Made by a program: the position numbers and the translations under genes. Below, in pieces: positions 1 to 9,932 of a DNA stretch of 41,752 bases. Numbering within the stretch: position 1 is the first letter of the stretch; each line of letters starts with the position of its first letter. The stretch spans positions 1 through 41,752 of the forward strand of contig NZ_LDSL01000076.1 of assembly GCF_001476815.1 (NCBI RefSeq). Direction: 5' to 3'. The notes below the pieces were generated by a model. It saw only the letters and a list, made by a program, of their open reading frames with translations, had not been told where the DNA came from and made no database searches. The stretch is from Pseudacidovorax intermedius (GTDB lineage Bacteria > Pseudomonadota > Gammaproteobacteria > Burkholderiales > Burkholderiaceae_C).

Positions 1-417
1 CTGGCCATCGTGCGCCGCATCGGCCGGACCATCGCCAGCAGCCGCCTCGTCGCCCGGTGCCGCCTCCGGCGGCAGCCGCAGGTCCGCCAGCGCCTGCGCG
101 AACAGCTCCAGCTCGCCGCCCACCGGCAGGCCGATGGCGCGCGCGGCATCGACCACCGGGGCGATGGTGGCGGGCGCCAGGCCCGGCGACCGGTAGACGG
201 CGCGCACCGGCTGGCCCTCGACCAGCGCGGCCGTGAGCGGCCCGCCGACGAAGCGCACCTGCGGCAGCTCGGCGGCCAGCGTGGCGAGCTGCGGCGGCGC
301 CTCGCGCGTGTCGGCGACCGTGACGTGCGCGCCGTGCCGCGCGCACCAGCGCGCCATGGCCAGGCCCGAGGCGCCCAGGCCCAGGATCAGCACATGCAGG
401 TCGGCGAGATGCTTCAT
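1..417 (-). CDS. murD: UDP-N-acetylmuramoyl-L-alanine--D-glutamate ligase, N-terminal part (partial)
   Basis: MurD adds D-glutamate to UDP-MurNAc-L-Ala in the cytoplasm during peptidoglycan precursor synthesis. Only about 139 N-terminal residues are present, because the gene runs off the window start before the ATP-binding and ligase domains. The visible part begins [18 protein letters not shown], a Rossmann-like nucleotide fold typical of MurD domain 1, and later reads RSPG and GELELF, both usual in this domain. The ATG at 417 follows a GAGGA ribosome-binding site that overlaps the mraY stop codon. Its place directly after mraY in a dcw cluster supports the call. The Ala/Asp-rich stretch at the cut edge is probably a lineage-specific insert. 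Confidence 0.9.
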   Translation of the reverse strand, partial: MKHLADLHVLILGLGASGLAMARWCARHGAHVTVADTREAPPQLATLAAELPQVRFVGGPLTAALVEGQPVRAVYRSPGLAPATIAPVVDAARAIGLPVGGELELFAQALADLRLPPEAAPGDEAAAGDGPADAAHDGQ

Positions 418-430
418 GGTCGGCCGGTCC

Positions 431-1609
431 TCAACGCAGCTTGAGGGTGGACAGGCCCACCAGGCACAGCAGCATGGTGATGATCCAGAAGCGGACCACC
501 ACCTGCGTCTCGCGCCAGCCGGACTTCTCGAAGTGGTGGTGCAGCGGCGCCATCTTCAGCACGCGCCGGCCTTCGCCGTACTTGCGCTTGGTGTACTTGA
601 ACCAGCCCACCTGGGCCATGACCGAGATGGCCTCGACCACGAAGATGCCGCCCATGATGAAGAACACGATCTCCTGGCGCACGATCACGGCCACCGTGCC
701 CAGCGCGCCGCCGAGCGCCAGCGCGCCCACGTCGCCCATGAAGACCTGCGCCGGATGGGTGTTGAACCACAGGAAGGCCAGGCCCGCACCGGCCATGGCC
801 GCGCAGAACACCAGCAGTTCGCCCGCACCCGGGATGGACGGGAACAGCAGGTAGCGCGAGTACATGCCGTTGCCGGTCACGTAGGCGAACACGCCCAGGG
901 CCGAGCCCACCATCACCACCGGCATGATGGCCAGGCCGTCCAGGCCGTCGGTGAGGTTGACCGCGTTGCTCGCGCCCACGATCACCAGGTAGGTGAGGAT
1001 GACGAAGCCGATGCCGCCCAGCGGATAGCTGATCTCCTTGAAGAAGGGCACGATCAGGTTGGTCTTGGGCGGGAAGTCGAGCGCGAAGCCCGAGCGCACC
1101 CAGTTGACGAACAGTTCCAGCACGCGCCAGTTGGAGCTCTCCGAAATGGAGAACAGCAGGTACACCGCGGCGACCAGGCCGATGATGGACTGCCACATGT
1201 ACTTCTCGCGCGAGCGCATGCCCTCCGGGTCCTTGTGGACCACCTTGCGCCAGTCGTCCACCCAGCCGATGGCGCCGAAGCCCAGCGTCACCCACAGCAC
1301 GATCCAGACGAAGCGGTTGGACAGGTCGAACCACAGCAGCGTGGCGATGGCGATGGCGAACAGCACCAGGACGCCGCCCATGGTGGGCGTGCCGCTCTTG
1401 GACAGGTGCGTCTCCATGCCGTAGCCGCGCACCGGCTGGCCGATCTTGAGCGCGCGCAGCCGGCGGATCACCGCCGGGCCGGCCGCCAGGCCCACCACCA
1501 GCGCGGTGAGCGCGGCCATCAGCGCGCGGAAGGTGAGGTACTGGAAGACGCGCAGGAAACCGAGTTCGGGCGACAGCGTCTGCAGCCATTGGGCCAGGCT
1601 CATCAGCAT
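431..1609 (-). CDS. mraY: phospho-N-acetylmuramoyl-pentapeptide-transferase
   Basis: MraY is the polytopic inner-membrane enzyme that transfers phospho-MurNAc-pentapeptide to undecaprenyl phosphate, forming lipid I. The 392-residue protein has many hydrophobic segments. It carries family signatures: SGTPTMGGV near residue 70, a DDWRK loop, the [10 protein letters not shown] magnesium-binding motif and a C-terminal HHHFEKSGW loop. It is longer than the roughly 360-residue E. coli enzyme, as I recall is usual in Burkholderiales. The gene lies 15 bp after murF and 13 bp before murD, inside the minus-strand dcw run. Two Met codons two residues apart at the N terminus leave a trivial start ambiguity. 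Confidence 0.95.
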   Translation of the reverse strand: MLMSLAQWLQTLSPELGFLRVFQYLTFRALMAALTALVVGLAAGPAVIRRLRALKIGQPVRGYGMETHLSKSGTPTMGGVLVLFAIAIATLLWFDLSNRFVWIVLWVTLGFGAIGWVDDWRKVVHKDPEGMRSREKYMWQSIIGLVAAVYLLFSISESSNWRVLELFVNWVRSGFALDFPPKTNLIVPFFKEISYPLGGIGFVILTYLVIVGASNAVNLTDGLDGLAIMPVVMVGSALGVFAYVTGNGMYSRYLLFPSIPGAGELLVFCAAMAGAGLAFLWFNTHPAQVFMGDVGALALGGALGTVAVIVRQEIVFFIMGGIFVVEAISVMAQVGWFKYTKRKYGEGRRVLKMAPLHHHFEKSGWRETQVVVRFWIITMLLCLVGLSTLKLR

Positions 1610-1624
1610 GGGCGGGCGTCCGTG

Positions 1625-3058
1625 TCATGCGGCATGACCGGCCTCCTTGTTGTTGTTCGAGCCGGCGGCGCCGGCCACCAGGGCCTGCACCACGCGCTCC
1701 ATCTTCATGAACCGCGAACCCTTGACGAGCACGCTCGATGCGGCGGCGGCCTGCGCCAGCGCCGCGGCGTTGAGGGCCTCGACGGCCTCGAAATGGCGGC
1801 CGCCCGCGCCGAAGGCATCGACCGCATGGCGGCTGGCCTCGCCCAGCGCGAACAGCGCGTCGATGCCGCGCTGGCGGGCCCAGTCGCCCACCTCCGTGTG
1901 GAAGCGCGGCCCCTGGTCGCCGACCTCGCCCATGTCGCCCAGCACCAGCAGGCGCGGGCCGGGCAGTTCCGCCAGCACGTCGATGGCGGCGCGCACGGAA
2001 TCGGGGTTGGCGTTGTAGCTGTCGTCCACCAGCGTGAGCCGGCCGCCGTCGGCACGCGGCAGCAGTTGCGCGCGCGATCGGCCGCCCACCGGCTCGAAGG
2101 CCGACAGGCCGGCGGCGATGGCCTCGGCGTCCACGCCCGCAGCGACGGCGCAGGCCGTGGCCGCGAGCGCATTGCGCAGGTTGTGGCGGCCCGGGATGGC
2201 CAGGCGCGCCTGCACTTGGCCCACCGGCGTGCGGGCCGCGAAGCGCCAGGCCTCGCCGTCCCACTCGGCCCCGGCCAGCGACACGTCGGCCGCGGGCGAT
2301 TCGCCGAACAGCAGGCAGGCGGCACCGGCCGGCACCAGGTCGCGCCACAGGCCGGTGTAGTCGTCGCCGTGCGGGAAGACGGCGGTGCCGCCCGCGCCCA
2401 GCGCCTGCAGCACGCAGCCGTTCTCGCGCGCCACGGCCTCGACCGTGGCCATGAATTCCTGGTGCTCGCGCTGCGCGTTGTTGACCAGGGCCACCGTCGG
2501 CCGGGCGATGACGGCCAGCCGTGCGATCTCGCCCGGATGGTTCATGCCCAGCTCGACCACCGCCAGGCGGTGCGACGGGCGCAGGCGCATCAGCGTCAGC
2601 GGCAGGCCGATCTCGTTGTTGAAGTTGCCCTGCGTGGCCAGGCTGGCGCCGGGTGCGGCGGCGCGCAGGATGGACGCGACCATCTGCGTCACGGTCGTCT
2701 TGCCGTTGCTGCCCGTCACCGCCACCAGCGGCAGCGCGAAGCGGGCGCGCCAGCCGGCGGCGATGGCGCCGAGCGCGGCCAGGGTGTCGGGCACTTCCAG
2801 GCCGTCCAGGCTCAGCGGCGCCAGCCGGCCGGGTTCGGCCACGGCGGCGATGCCGCCCTGGGCCTGCACCTGCGGCAGGAAGTCGTGCGCATCGAAGCGC
2901 TCACCACGCAGCGCGACGAAGAGGTCGCCGGCGGCCAGCGTGCGCGAGTCGGTGTGCACCCGCGCAACCGTGCGGCGGCCGTCGCCCACGACGCGCGCGC
3001 CCGGCACCCAGGCGGCGGCCTCGGCCAGCGTGAAGAGGACGTCCATCGGTGCGTTCAT
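1625..3058 (-). CDS. murF: UDP-N-acetylmuramoyl-tripeptide--D-alanyl-D-alanine ligase
   Basis: MurF adds D-Ala-D-Ala to UDP-MurNAc-tripeptide, the last cytoplasmic step of precursor synthesis. The 477-residue protein has the Mur ligase P-loop GSNGKT at residues 116-121 and the substrate-domain motif HTDSRT near residue 36. Further on it shows VVELGMNHPGEI and the C-terminal DDSYNANPDS motif typical of MurF. Its ATG at 3058 overlaps the murE stop (ATGA), implying translational coupling. A longer in-frame reading continues upstream through the murE region, but that extension is only the shadow of murE in another frame. Confidence 0.95.
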   Translation of the reverse strand: MNAPMDVLFTLAEAAAWVPGARVVGDGRRTVARVHTDSRTLAAGDLFVALRGERFDAHDFLPQVQAQGGIAAVAEPGRLAPLSLDGLEVPDTLAALGAIAAGWRARFALPLVAVTGSNGKTTVTQMVASILRAAAPGASLATQGNFNNEIGLPLTLMRLRPSHRLAVVELGMNHPGEIARLAVIARPTVALVNNAQREHQEFMATVEAVARENGCVLQALGAGGTAVFPHGDDYTGLWRDLVPAGAACLLFGESPAADVSLAGAEWDGEAWRFAARTPVGQVQARLAIPGRHNLRNALAATACAVAAGVDAEAIAAGLSAFEPVGGRSRAQLLPRADGGRLTLVDDSYNANPDSVRAAIDVLAELPGPRLLVLGDMGEVGDQGPRFHTEVGDWARQRGIDALFALGEASRHAVDAFGAGGRHFEAVEALNAAALAQAAAASSVLVKGSRFMKMERVVQALVAGAAGSNNNKEAGHAA

Positions 3059-4560
3059 GCGCGCGCGCTCCGGGCGGCCAGGGCCGCCTGCGCCTGCGCG
3101 CGGTCCGAGAAGGGAAAGCGCCGGCCGGCGACTTCCTGGTAGTCCTCGTGGCCCTTGCCGGCCAGCAGCACCACGTCCTGCGCGGCAGCGTCGGCGATGG
3201 CCTCGGCGATGGCCGCGGCACGGTCCACCACGATGTGCGCGGCCTGCGGCGCGACCAGTCCCGCCACGATCTGGTCGACGATGGCCTGCGGCGCTTCGCT
3301 GCGCGGGTTGTCGCTGGTGACGACCACGCGGTCGGCGCCCTGCTCGGCGACGGCACCCATCAGCGGGCGCTTGCCCGGGTCGCGGTCGCCGCCGCAGCCG
3401 AACACGCACCACAGCCGGCCGCCGCGCGCGTCGGCGAAGGCGCGCAGCGCGGCCAGGGCCTTCTGCAGCGCATCGGGCGTGTGGGCATAGTCGACCACCA
3501 CCAGCGGCGAGCCGGCCTCGGCCCCGGTGGCCACCACGTCCATGCGGCCGGGCACGCTGCCCAGGCGGGCGCAGGCCGCAGCGGCGTCGCCCAGCGGCAG
3601 GCCGAGGGCGCGCAGTGCGCCGATCACGCCCAGCAGGTTGGCCACGTTGTAGTCGCCGACCAGCGCGGTGGCCACCATGGCCTCGGCGCCGCCCTGCTCC
3701 ACCACGCGGAAGCGCAGGCCCTGCGGGCCGTGGCCGGCGTCGCGGGCCGACAGGCGGGCGGGCGCGCCGGTGGCGGAGCAGGTCCAGAGCTCGGTCAGGC
3801 CCGTGTCCAGCAGTTCGCCGGCCAGGCGGGCGCCCTGCGGGTCGTCGATGTTGAGCACGGCGGCGCGCAGGCCGGGCCAGCGGAACAGCTCGGCCTTGGC
3901 GGCCCAGTAGGCCGCCATGTCGCCGTGGTAGTCCAGGTGGTCCTGGGTGAAGTTGGTGAAGATCGCCACGTCGAAGCGCAGGCCGTCCAGCCGCCGCTCG
4001 GCGATGCCGATGGAGGAGGCCTCCATCGCGCAGGCCTTGACGCCGCGGCCCGCCAGATCGCGCAGCGCGCGGTGCAGGGTGACGGGGTCGGGCGTGGTCA
4101 GGCCGTTGTAGTCGACCTCGGGCGGCACGCCGATGCCCAGCGTGCCGGCCACGGCGCAGGGGCCGAGGGCGCTGCCTTGCAGTGCCTGGGCCAGCCACCA
4201 GGCGGTGGAGGTCTTGCCGTTGGTGCCGGTCACCGCCAGCAGCGTCATCGCGTCGGCCGGCCGGCCGCACGAGGCGGCGGCGATGGGGCCCGTCGCGGCC
4301 TTGAGGCCGTCGTAGGCCGCGACAGCGGGTTCGTCGGCGAAGTCGAAAGCCTCGCTGCCCTCGGCCTCGACCAGGCAGGCCGCGGCGCCCTGCGCCAGCG
4401 CCGCGCGCACGAAGCGCCGGCCGTCGGTGGCGGCGCCGGGCCAGGCGATGAAGCCGTCGCCCTCGCCCACGGCGCGGCTGTCCACCTGCAGCTGGCCGCG
4501 CACGCGCGCGGCCAGCCAGGCGGCGGCCTCGTCGGGGGAGTGGAGCCGGTGCAGGGGCAT
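3055..4560 (-). CDS. murE: UDP-N-acetylmuramoyl-L-alanyl-D-glutamate--2,6-diaminopimelate ligase
   Basis: MurE adds the third stem-peptide residue to UDP-MurNAc-L-Ala-D-Glu. The 501-residue protein has the P-loop GTNGKT at 112-117, the EASSIG and FTNFTQDHLDYH motifs of Mur ligases, and SDNPRSE in the C-terminal third. The DNPRxE signature is associated with meso-diaminopimelate rather than lysine as substrate, which agrees with dapF at 17792-18670. The ATG at 4560 shares one base with the ftsI stop (TGATG). The stop overlaps the murF start by 4 nt. Confidence 0.95.
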   Translation of the reverse strand: MPLHRLHSPDEAAAWLAARVRGQLQVDSRAVGEGDGFIAWPGAATDGRRFVRAALAQGAAACLVEAEGSEAFDFADEPAVAAYDGLKAATGPIAAASCGRPADAMTLLAVTGTNGKTSTAWWLAQALQGSALGPCAVAGTLGIGVPPEVDYNGLTTPDPVTLHRALRDLAGRGVKACAMEASSIGIAERRLDGLRFDVAIFTNFTQDHLDYHGDMAAYWAAKAELFRWPGLRAAVLNIDDPQGARLAGELLDTGLTELWTCSATGAPARLSARDAGHGPQGLRFRVVEQGGAEAMVATALVGDYNVANLLGVIGALRALGLPLGDAAAACARLGSVPGRMDVVATGAEAGSPLVVVDYAHTPDALQKALAALRAFADARGGRLWCVFGCGGDRDPGKRPLMGAVAEQGADRVVVTSDNPRSEAPQAIVDQIVAGLVAPQAAHIVVDRAAAIAEAIADAAAQDVVLLAGKGHEDYQEVAGRRFPFSDRAQAQAALAARSARA

Positions 4561-6311
4561 CAGAAGCTCTCGTCCACGCCCTGGGTGAGCACCAGCGGCT
4601 TGACGGCCAGGTCGGGCGCGACGTTCATCATGCGCAGCGTCTGCTGCACCACTTCGCTGAACACCGGGCCGGCCACGGTGCCGCCGTAGAAGTTGCCGTC
4701 GCTCGGCTCGTCGATCATGACGCCCACGATGATGCGCGGCTTGTCGATGGGCGCCATGCCGGTGAACCAGCCGCGGTACTTGCCCGCCGCATAGCCCTTG
4801 CCGACCTGCTTGCGTGCGGTGCCGGACTTGCCGCCCACCGAATAGCCCACGGTCTGGGCCAGCTGGCCGGTGCCGCCGGGGCCGGCGGCCATCTGCAGCA
4901 TCTTGCGGATGGCCACCGCGGTGGAGGGCGAGAACACGCGCACGCCGGGCGGCGCGTCGCTGCTCTTGAGCATGGTCAGCGGCAGCACCTTCCCGTCGTG
5001 CGAGAAGGCGGTGTACGAATGGCACATCTGCAGCAGCGAGGCCGACAGGCCGTAGCCGTAGGCCATGGTGGCCTGCTCGACGGGCTTCCAGGTCTTCCAG
5101 GGGCGCAGGCGGCCGGGCGCGGCGCCGGGGAAGGTGATCTGCGGCTTCTGGCCGTAGCCCAGCGCGGTGTAGGTGTCCCACATCTCGCTCGGGCTCATCT
5201 TCTGCGCGATCTTGAGGGCGCCGACGTTGCTCGACTTCTGGATCACGCCCTCCACCGTCAGCACGCCGTAGTTGTGCGTGTCGCTGATGGTGAAGCCGCC
5301 GATCTGGTAGCGGCCGGGCGTGGTGTCGATGATGGTGCTGGGCTTGACGCGCCCGGCCTCCAGCGCCATGGCCACGGTGATGGGCTTCATGGTCGAGCCG
5401 GGCTCGAAGGTGTCGGTGATGGCGCGGTTGCGCAGCTGCTCGCCGGTGAGGTTGCGGCGCTTGTCGGGCACGTAGCTCGGGTAGTTGGCCAGTGCCAGCA
5501 CCTCGCCGGTCACGGCGTCCAGCACCACCACGCTGCCGGCCTTGGCCCGGTGCTTGGTCACGGCGTCGCGCAGCTTCTGGTAGGCGAAGAACTGCACCTT
5601 GGAATCGATGGACAGCTGGATGTCCTTGCCGTCCAGCGGTGGCACGCGCTCGCCCACGCCCTCGACCACGCGGCCCAGGCGGTCCTTGATCACGCGCTGC
5701 GAGCCGGGCTTGCCGCCCAGGTCCTTGTCGAAGGCGAGCTCGATGCCTTCCTGGCCGTGGTCCTCGACGTTGGTGAAGCCCACCACGTGCGCGGCGGATT
5801 CGCCCTCGGGGTACTGGCGCTTGTATTCGCGGGTCTGGTAGAGGCCCTTGACGCCCAGCGCCGCGATCTCGCGGGCGATGGGCTCGTCCACCTGGCGCTG
5901 GATCCAGACGAAGCTCTTGTCCTCGTCGGCCAGCTTCTTGTCCAGGTCCTGCGGCTTCATGCCCAGCAGCTGGGCCACGCGGCGCAGCTTGGTGCGGGTG
6001 TCGGGGTCGTTGCGGTCGATGTCCTCCGGAATGGCCCACACGCTGGGGGCGATCACGCTGGAGGCCAGGATCAGGCCGTTGCGGTCCAGGATGCGGCCGC
6101 GGCTGGCGGGCAGCTCGATGGTGCGGGTGAAGCGCACCTCGCCCTGGCGCTGGAAGAAGTCCTGCCCGATCACCTGCACATAGGCTGCGCGGCCGGCCAG
6201 CACCACGAAGCCGAGCGCGATGGCGGCCACGATGAACTTGCTGCGCCAGACGGGCGTCTTGCTCGCCAGCAGCGGGCTGGTGGTGTAGCGGACGGAAGGG
6301 CCGCGGCTCAT
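4560..6311 (-). CDS. ftsI: peptidoglycan D,D-transpeptidase FtsI (PBP3)
   Basis: FtsI is the division-specific class B penicillin-binding protein that crosslinks septal peptidoglycan in the periplasm. The 583-residue protein has a short cytoplasmic tail and a single membrane anchor at about residues 25-47. Its non-catalytic pedestal includes RGRILDRNG. The transpeptidase domain shows all three active-site motifs: STMK with Ser306, SSN at 360-362 and KSGT at 495-498. It overlaps ftsL upstream (ATGA, 4 nt) and murE downstream (1 nt), the standard dcw order. Confidence 0.96.
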   Translation of the reverse strand: MSRGPSVRYTTSPLLASKTPVWRSKFIVAAIALGFVVLAGRAAYVQVIGQDFFQRQGEVRFTRTIELPASRGRILDRNGLILASSVIAPSVWAIPEDIDRNDPDTRTKLRRVAQLLGMKPQDLDKKLADEDKSFVWIQRQVDEPIAREIAALGVKGLYQTREYKRQYPEGESAAHVVGFTNVEDHGQEGIELAFDKDLGGKPGSQRVIKDRLGRVVEGVGERVPPLDGKDIQLSIDSKVQFFAYQKLRDAVTKHRAKAGSVVVLDAVTGEVLALANYPSYVPDKRRNLTGEQLRNRAITDTFEPGSTMKPITVAMALEAGRVKPSTIIDTTPGRYQIGGFTISDTHNYGVLTVEGVIQKSSNVGALKIAQKMSPSEMWDTYTALGYGQKPQITFPGAAPGRLRPWKTWKPVEQATMAYGYGLSASLLQMCHSYTAFSHDGKVLPLTMLKSSDAPPGVRVFSPSTAVAIRKMLQMAAGPGGTGQLAQTVGYSVGGKSGTARKQVGKGYAAGKYRGWFTGMAPIDKPRIIVGVMIDEPSDGNFYGGTVAGPVFSEVVQQTLRMMNVAPDLAVKPLVLTQGVDESF

Positions 6312-6661
6312 CGCGTGCTCCTGGCTGCCGCGGCAGCGGCGGGCGTGCCGGCGGGCACCACGGGCGGTGCCGGCGGCACCGCGGGAATCACCGTGCCGTC
6401 CGCCCGCACGTACAGCGTGATGGCGGGCGTGGTGGTGCGCATCTTGAGCTTGTCCTTGACCAGCGTCTCGATGCGCAGCGGCGTGGCCTGCGCGCGGCGC
6501 TCGACCTGCAGGCGCTCGTACTCGGTCTCCAGCGTGCGGGCCTCGGCCTGGGCGCGGTAGTACTGGCCATAGAGCTGGCGCGACTGGTACTGGGTGTGCA
6601 CCAGCAGCAGCGCCGTACCGATCACGGCCAGCAACAGCAGCAAATTGAGCCGGGTGATCAT
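6308..6661 (-). CDS. ftsL: cell division protein FtsL
   Basis: FtsL is a small bitopic divisome protein that works with FtsB and FtsQ to activate FtsWI. The 117-residue product has an N-terminal hydrophobic segment (about residues 4-22) followed by a charged, heptad-like helix ([18 protein letters not shown]), matching the expected single membrane pass plus periplasmic coiled coil. The C-terminal tail is rich in Ala and Pro. Sequence conservation in this family is low, so the call rests on size, topology and position between rsmH and ftsI. Both junctions are 4-nt ATGA overlaps. Confidence 0.9.
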   Translation of the reverse strand: MITRLNLLLLLAVIGTALLLVHTQYQSRQLYGQYYRAQAEARTLETEYERLQVERRAQATPLRIETLVKDKLKMRTTTPAITLYVRADGTVIPAVPPAPPVVPAGTPAAAAAARSTR

Positions 6662-7611
6662 GCCGGCACCTCCGTGCGCTCGGCCACGCGCAGGATGGCG
6701 CTGCGGGCGCGCGGGTTGGCGGCCACCTCGTCGGCGGAGGGCTTGATGCGCTCCAGCGCGCGCAGCCGCATCGGCTTGGGCGCGGCGAAGGGCGCGCGGC
6801 GGTCGTAGACCTCTTTGGAATGCTCGGCGATGAACTGCTTGACGATGCGGTCTTCCAGCGAATGGAAGCTGATCACCGCCAGCCGGCCGCCCGGCGCCAG
6901 CACCGACAGGCTGGCGCTCAGCGCCTGTTGCAGCTCTTCAAGCTCGGCGTTGATGAAAATCCGAAGAGCCTGAAATGTGCGCGTTGCAGGGTTCTGGCCC
7001 GGCTCGCGGGTTTTGACCGCGCCAGCCACGAGCTCGGCCAGCTCGGCGGTGGTTGAAATTGCGCCCCGTTCCTGTCGGCGAGCAGCAATCGCCTTTGCAA
7101 TCGGAACAGCAAACCGTTCTTCGCCATAGTCACGGATCACCTCTGCAATCTGCTGTGGTTCGGCTGTGGCCAGCCAGTCGGCCACGCTCTGGCCGCGCGT
7201 GGGATCCATGCGCATGTCGAGCGGGCCATCCAAACGAAAAGAAAAACCCCGGGCGGGGTTGTCGATCTGGGGGGAGCTGACACCGAGGTCCATCAGGACC
7301 CCGGCCACACTGCCCGGTGGCAGTTCCCCCAGGTGAGTGAAGCCCTGGTGCCGGATCGAGAAGCGCGGATCGGCGATCTCCCGGGCCTGGGCCACCGCCT
7401 CCGGGTCCTTGTCGAAGGCCACCAGGCGGGCGCCGGGCGCCAGCCGCTCCAGCAGCAGCCGGGAATGGCCGCCGCGGCCAAAGGTGGCGTCCACGAAGGT
7501 GCCATCCGCCGGCGGCGCGTCGCCCAGCACGGCGTCGACACCCTCGTGCAGCAGCACCGTGGTGTGGCGGAAACCGGCGGAAGAAAAAGAAGGCACGGCC
7601 ACGTCGGTCAC
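6658..7611 (-). CDS. rsmH: 16S rRNA (cytosine(1402)-N(4))-methyltransferase
   Basis: RsmH (MraW) methylates N4 of C1402 in the ribosomal P site using S-adenosylmethionine. The 317-residue protein shows GRGGHS at residues 45-50, VAFDKDPEA (SAM site), DLGVSSPQ, and [11 protein letters not shown], all RsmH signatures. I choose a GTG start at 7611, which forms a GTGA overlap with the mraZ stop and gives an N terminus reading [21 protein letters not shown] longer in-frame reading continues upstream, but it runs antiparallel to no known motif and covers mraZ. The stretch at 6950-7150 is slightly less GC-rich than its surroundings, but the protein family reads through intact. Confidence 0.95.
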   Translation of the reverse strand: MTDVAVPSFSSAGFRHTTVLLHEGVDAVLGDAPPADGTFVDATFGRGGHSRLLLERLAPGARLVAFDKDPEAVAQAREIADPRFSIRHQGFTHLGELPPGSVAGVLMDLGVSSPQIDNPARGFSFRLDGPLDMRMDPTRGQSVADWLATAEPQQIAEVIRDYGEERFAVPIAKAIAARRQERGAISTTAELAELVAGAVKTREPGQNPATRTFQALRIFINAELEELQQALSASLSVLAPGGRLAVISFHSLEDRIVKQFIAEHSKEVYDRRAPFAAPKPMRLRALERIKPSADEVAANPRARSAILRVAERTEVPA

Positions 7612-8042
7612 AGCTTGAGCATCCGGGCCGCGTCGGAGTTGCGGATGTTCTCCATCATCTCCGCGGCTTCCTTGGCCTGGTAGGCCGCCTTGTCCCACAG
7701 CTCGAAGCGGTGGCCGACGCCCAGCAGCAGCACGTCGCGCGAGATGCCGGCCAGTTCGCGCAACTCGGGCGAGATGAGCACCCGGCCGGTGCCGTCCAGC
7801 TCCACGTCGGAGGCGCTGCCCAGGTAGAAGCGCTTGAGCCACTGCTCGGAAGACGGCAGCGCCGCCAGGCTGGCGCGCGCCTCTTCCCACACCGGACGCG
7901 GGTAGAGGTTGAGGCCACCGTCGGGGTTGCGCGTGACCGTGATCTGGCCGCCGGCTTCCGTGCGCAGGGCGTCCAGATACCGGGCCGGCATCGACAGCCG
8001 TCCCTTGGCATCCAGACTCAGCGATGAGGTGCCCTGAAACAC
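7608..8042 (-). CDS. mraZ: transcriptional regulator / cell-division protein MraZ
   Basis: MraZ is an AbrB-fold DNA-binding protein that in E. coli represses the mra (dcw) promoter. The product has 144 residues, the usual size, and opens with [21 protein letters not shown] second SpoVT/AbrB-like half follows ([17 protein letters not shown]), so both copies of the DNA-binding repeat are present. I choose GTG at 8042 because this N terminus matches the family; a GGGAG ribosome-binding site lies about 11 nt upstream. A reading extended to 8144 would run through the operator repeats and is rejected. This is the first gene of the dcw run. Confidence 0.93.
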   Translation of the reverse strand: MFQGTSSLSLDAKGRLSMPARYLDALRTEAGGQITVTRNPDGGLNLYPRPVWEEARASLAALPSSEQWLKRFYLGSASDVELDGTGRVLISPELRELAGISRDVLLLGVGHRFELWDKAAYQAKEAAEMMENIRNSDAARMLKL

Positions 8043-8098
8043 GAACCCGGAACTCCCGAAAAAAGCGACCTGAAACCATGGCGTAGGACATGGACTAA

Positions 8099-8133
8099 CC
8101 CACCATCTCCCACTTTCCTGCACTTTTTTGCAC
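8099..8133. promoter_or_regulatory. predicted MraZ operator: four 10-bp-phased repeats
   Basis: On the minus strand four five-base units stand exactly 10 bp apart: GTGCA (8133-8129), GTGCA (8123-8119), GTGGG (8113-8109) and GTGGG (8103-8099). MraZ of E. coli is known to bind TGGGN repeats separated by 5 nt in its own promoter. The spacing here is the same, although two of the four units carry CA in place of GG. A possible -10 element, TACAGT (8137-8132), overlaps the first unit. I found no convincing -35 hexamer. The array lies 57-91 bp upstream of the mraZ start. Confidence 0.7.
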
Positions 8134-8137
8134 TGTA

Positions 8138-8317
8138 CCAGCAAACACCCCCGGGAAAGCGCTGCTGGCGCGGTATTTTTTGTAATGGAATCAAGGACTT
8201 ACGGCGCTACTTTCTTGCAGCATTCCTGCTCGTTTTCTCATAGTTGGCAAGCACTTAGCCTTCACTCCGCAAGTTCCGCGTGAAGCTGGCGTAGGCATGC
8301 GCCTGCAACCAAAGTAC
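8138..8317. other. non-coding stretch between the mra operator and hslU
   Basis: The full gap from mraZ (8042) to hslU (8382) is 339 bp. Outside the operator and the hairpin at 8318-8349 this part is visibly more AT-rich than the surrounding genes, including a TATTTTTTGTAATGG stretch. That suits an upstream promoter region for the dcw cluster. I see no open frame with plausible codon use, no tRNA-like fold and no recognised riboswitch. Confidence 0.5.
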
Positions 8318-8349
8318 AAAGGCCCGGGGCGTCACCGCACCGGGCCTTT
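8318..8349 (-). terminator. hairpin downstream of hslU, likely intrinsic terminator
   Basis: A perfect 10-bp inverted repeat, AAAGGCCCGG (8318-8327) and CCGGGCCTTT (8340-8349), flanks a 12-nt loop. It begins 32 bp beyond the hslU stop, so on the minus strand it reads as a GC-rich stem ending in CCTTT. The T-run is short and then broken by GTAC, so termination may be only partial. Confidence 0.6.
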
Positions 8350-8381
8350 GGCTGACAGCGCGCGAAGGCGCCGTCGCGCGC

Positions 8382-9713
<1,332 letters not shown>

Positions 9714-9852
9714 CGGGTTCCTATCCATTCAATGAAGCACGCGCCGCACACACGGCGCGAAAGAAGATTGCGCCTCGGCGCAGTCAGAAGGCCGCGGAGC
9801 AGGCCACGCCAGCAGCCGCCGCGGAACTGGCTTCGCCAGGCCGCAGGCGGCG

Positions 9853-9867
9853 CCCCCTCGCAGGGGG
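9853..9867. repeat. short GC hairpin in the hslV-hslU gap
   Basis: CCCCCT (9853-9858) and AGGGGG (9862-9867) form a perfect 6-bp stem with a CGC loop, in the middle of the unusual spacer between hslV and hslU. Together with the 20-bp direct repeats just to the right it resembles a small extragenic palindromic repeat element of the kind scattered through Comamonadaceae genomes. That family assignment is from memory, not from a search. Confidence 0.5.
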
Positions 9868-9885
9868 GTGGCGGAGCGCGAAGCG

Positions 9886-9932
9886 CGCAGCCTGGGGGTG
9901 GTCAACGTCTCTCGCAGCCTGGGGGTGGTCAA
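9886..9932. repeat. tandem direct repeat, two 20-bp copies
   Basis: The 20-mer CGCAGCCTGGGGGTGGTCAA occurs at 9886-9905 and again, identically, at 9913-9932, a 27-bp period. The second copy runs over the stop codon of hslV (9929-9931), so the last codons of hslV are supplied by the repeat. This suggests a duplicated fragment of a dispersed repeat that inserted at the hslV 3' end and pushed hslU away. Confidence 0.75.

Noticed and set aside
233-3142. 969-codon open frame on the plus strand opposite mraY/murF
   Set aside because: It is antisense to well-supported dcw genes. Its translation is Ala/His/Gln/Arg-rich with no motif. Such frames are common shadows in GC-rich DNA.
3049-6560. Two further long plus-strand frames (546 and 520 codons) opposite murE/ftsI
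   Set aside because: Same reason: they mirror strong minus-strand genes, show low-complexity translations, and have no ribosome-binding site or family signature.
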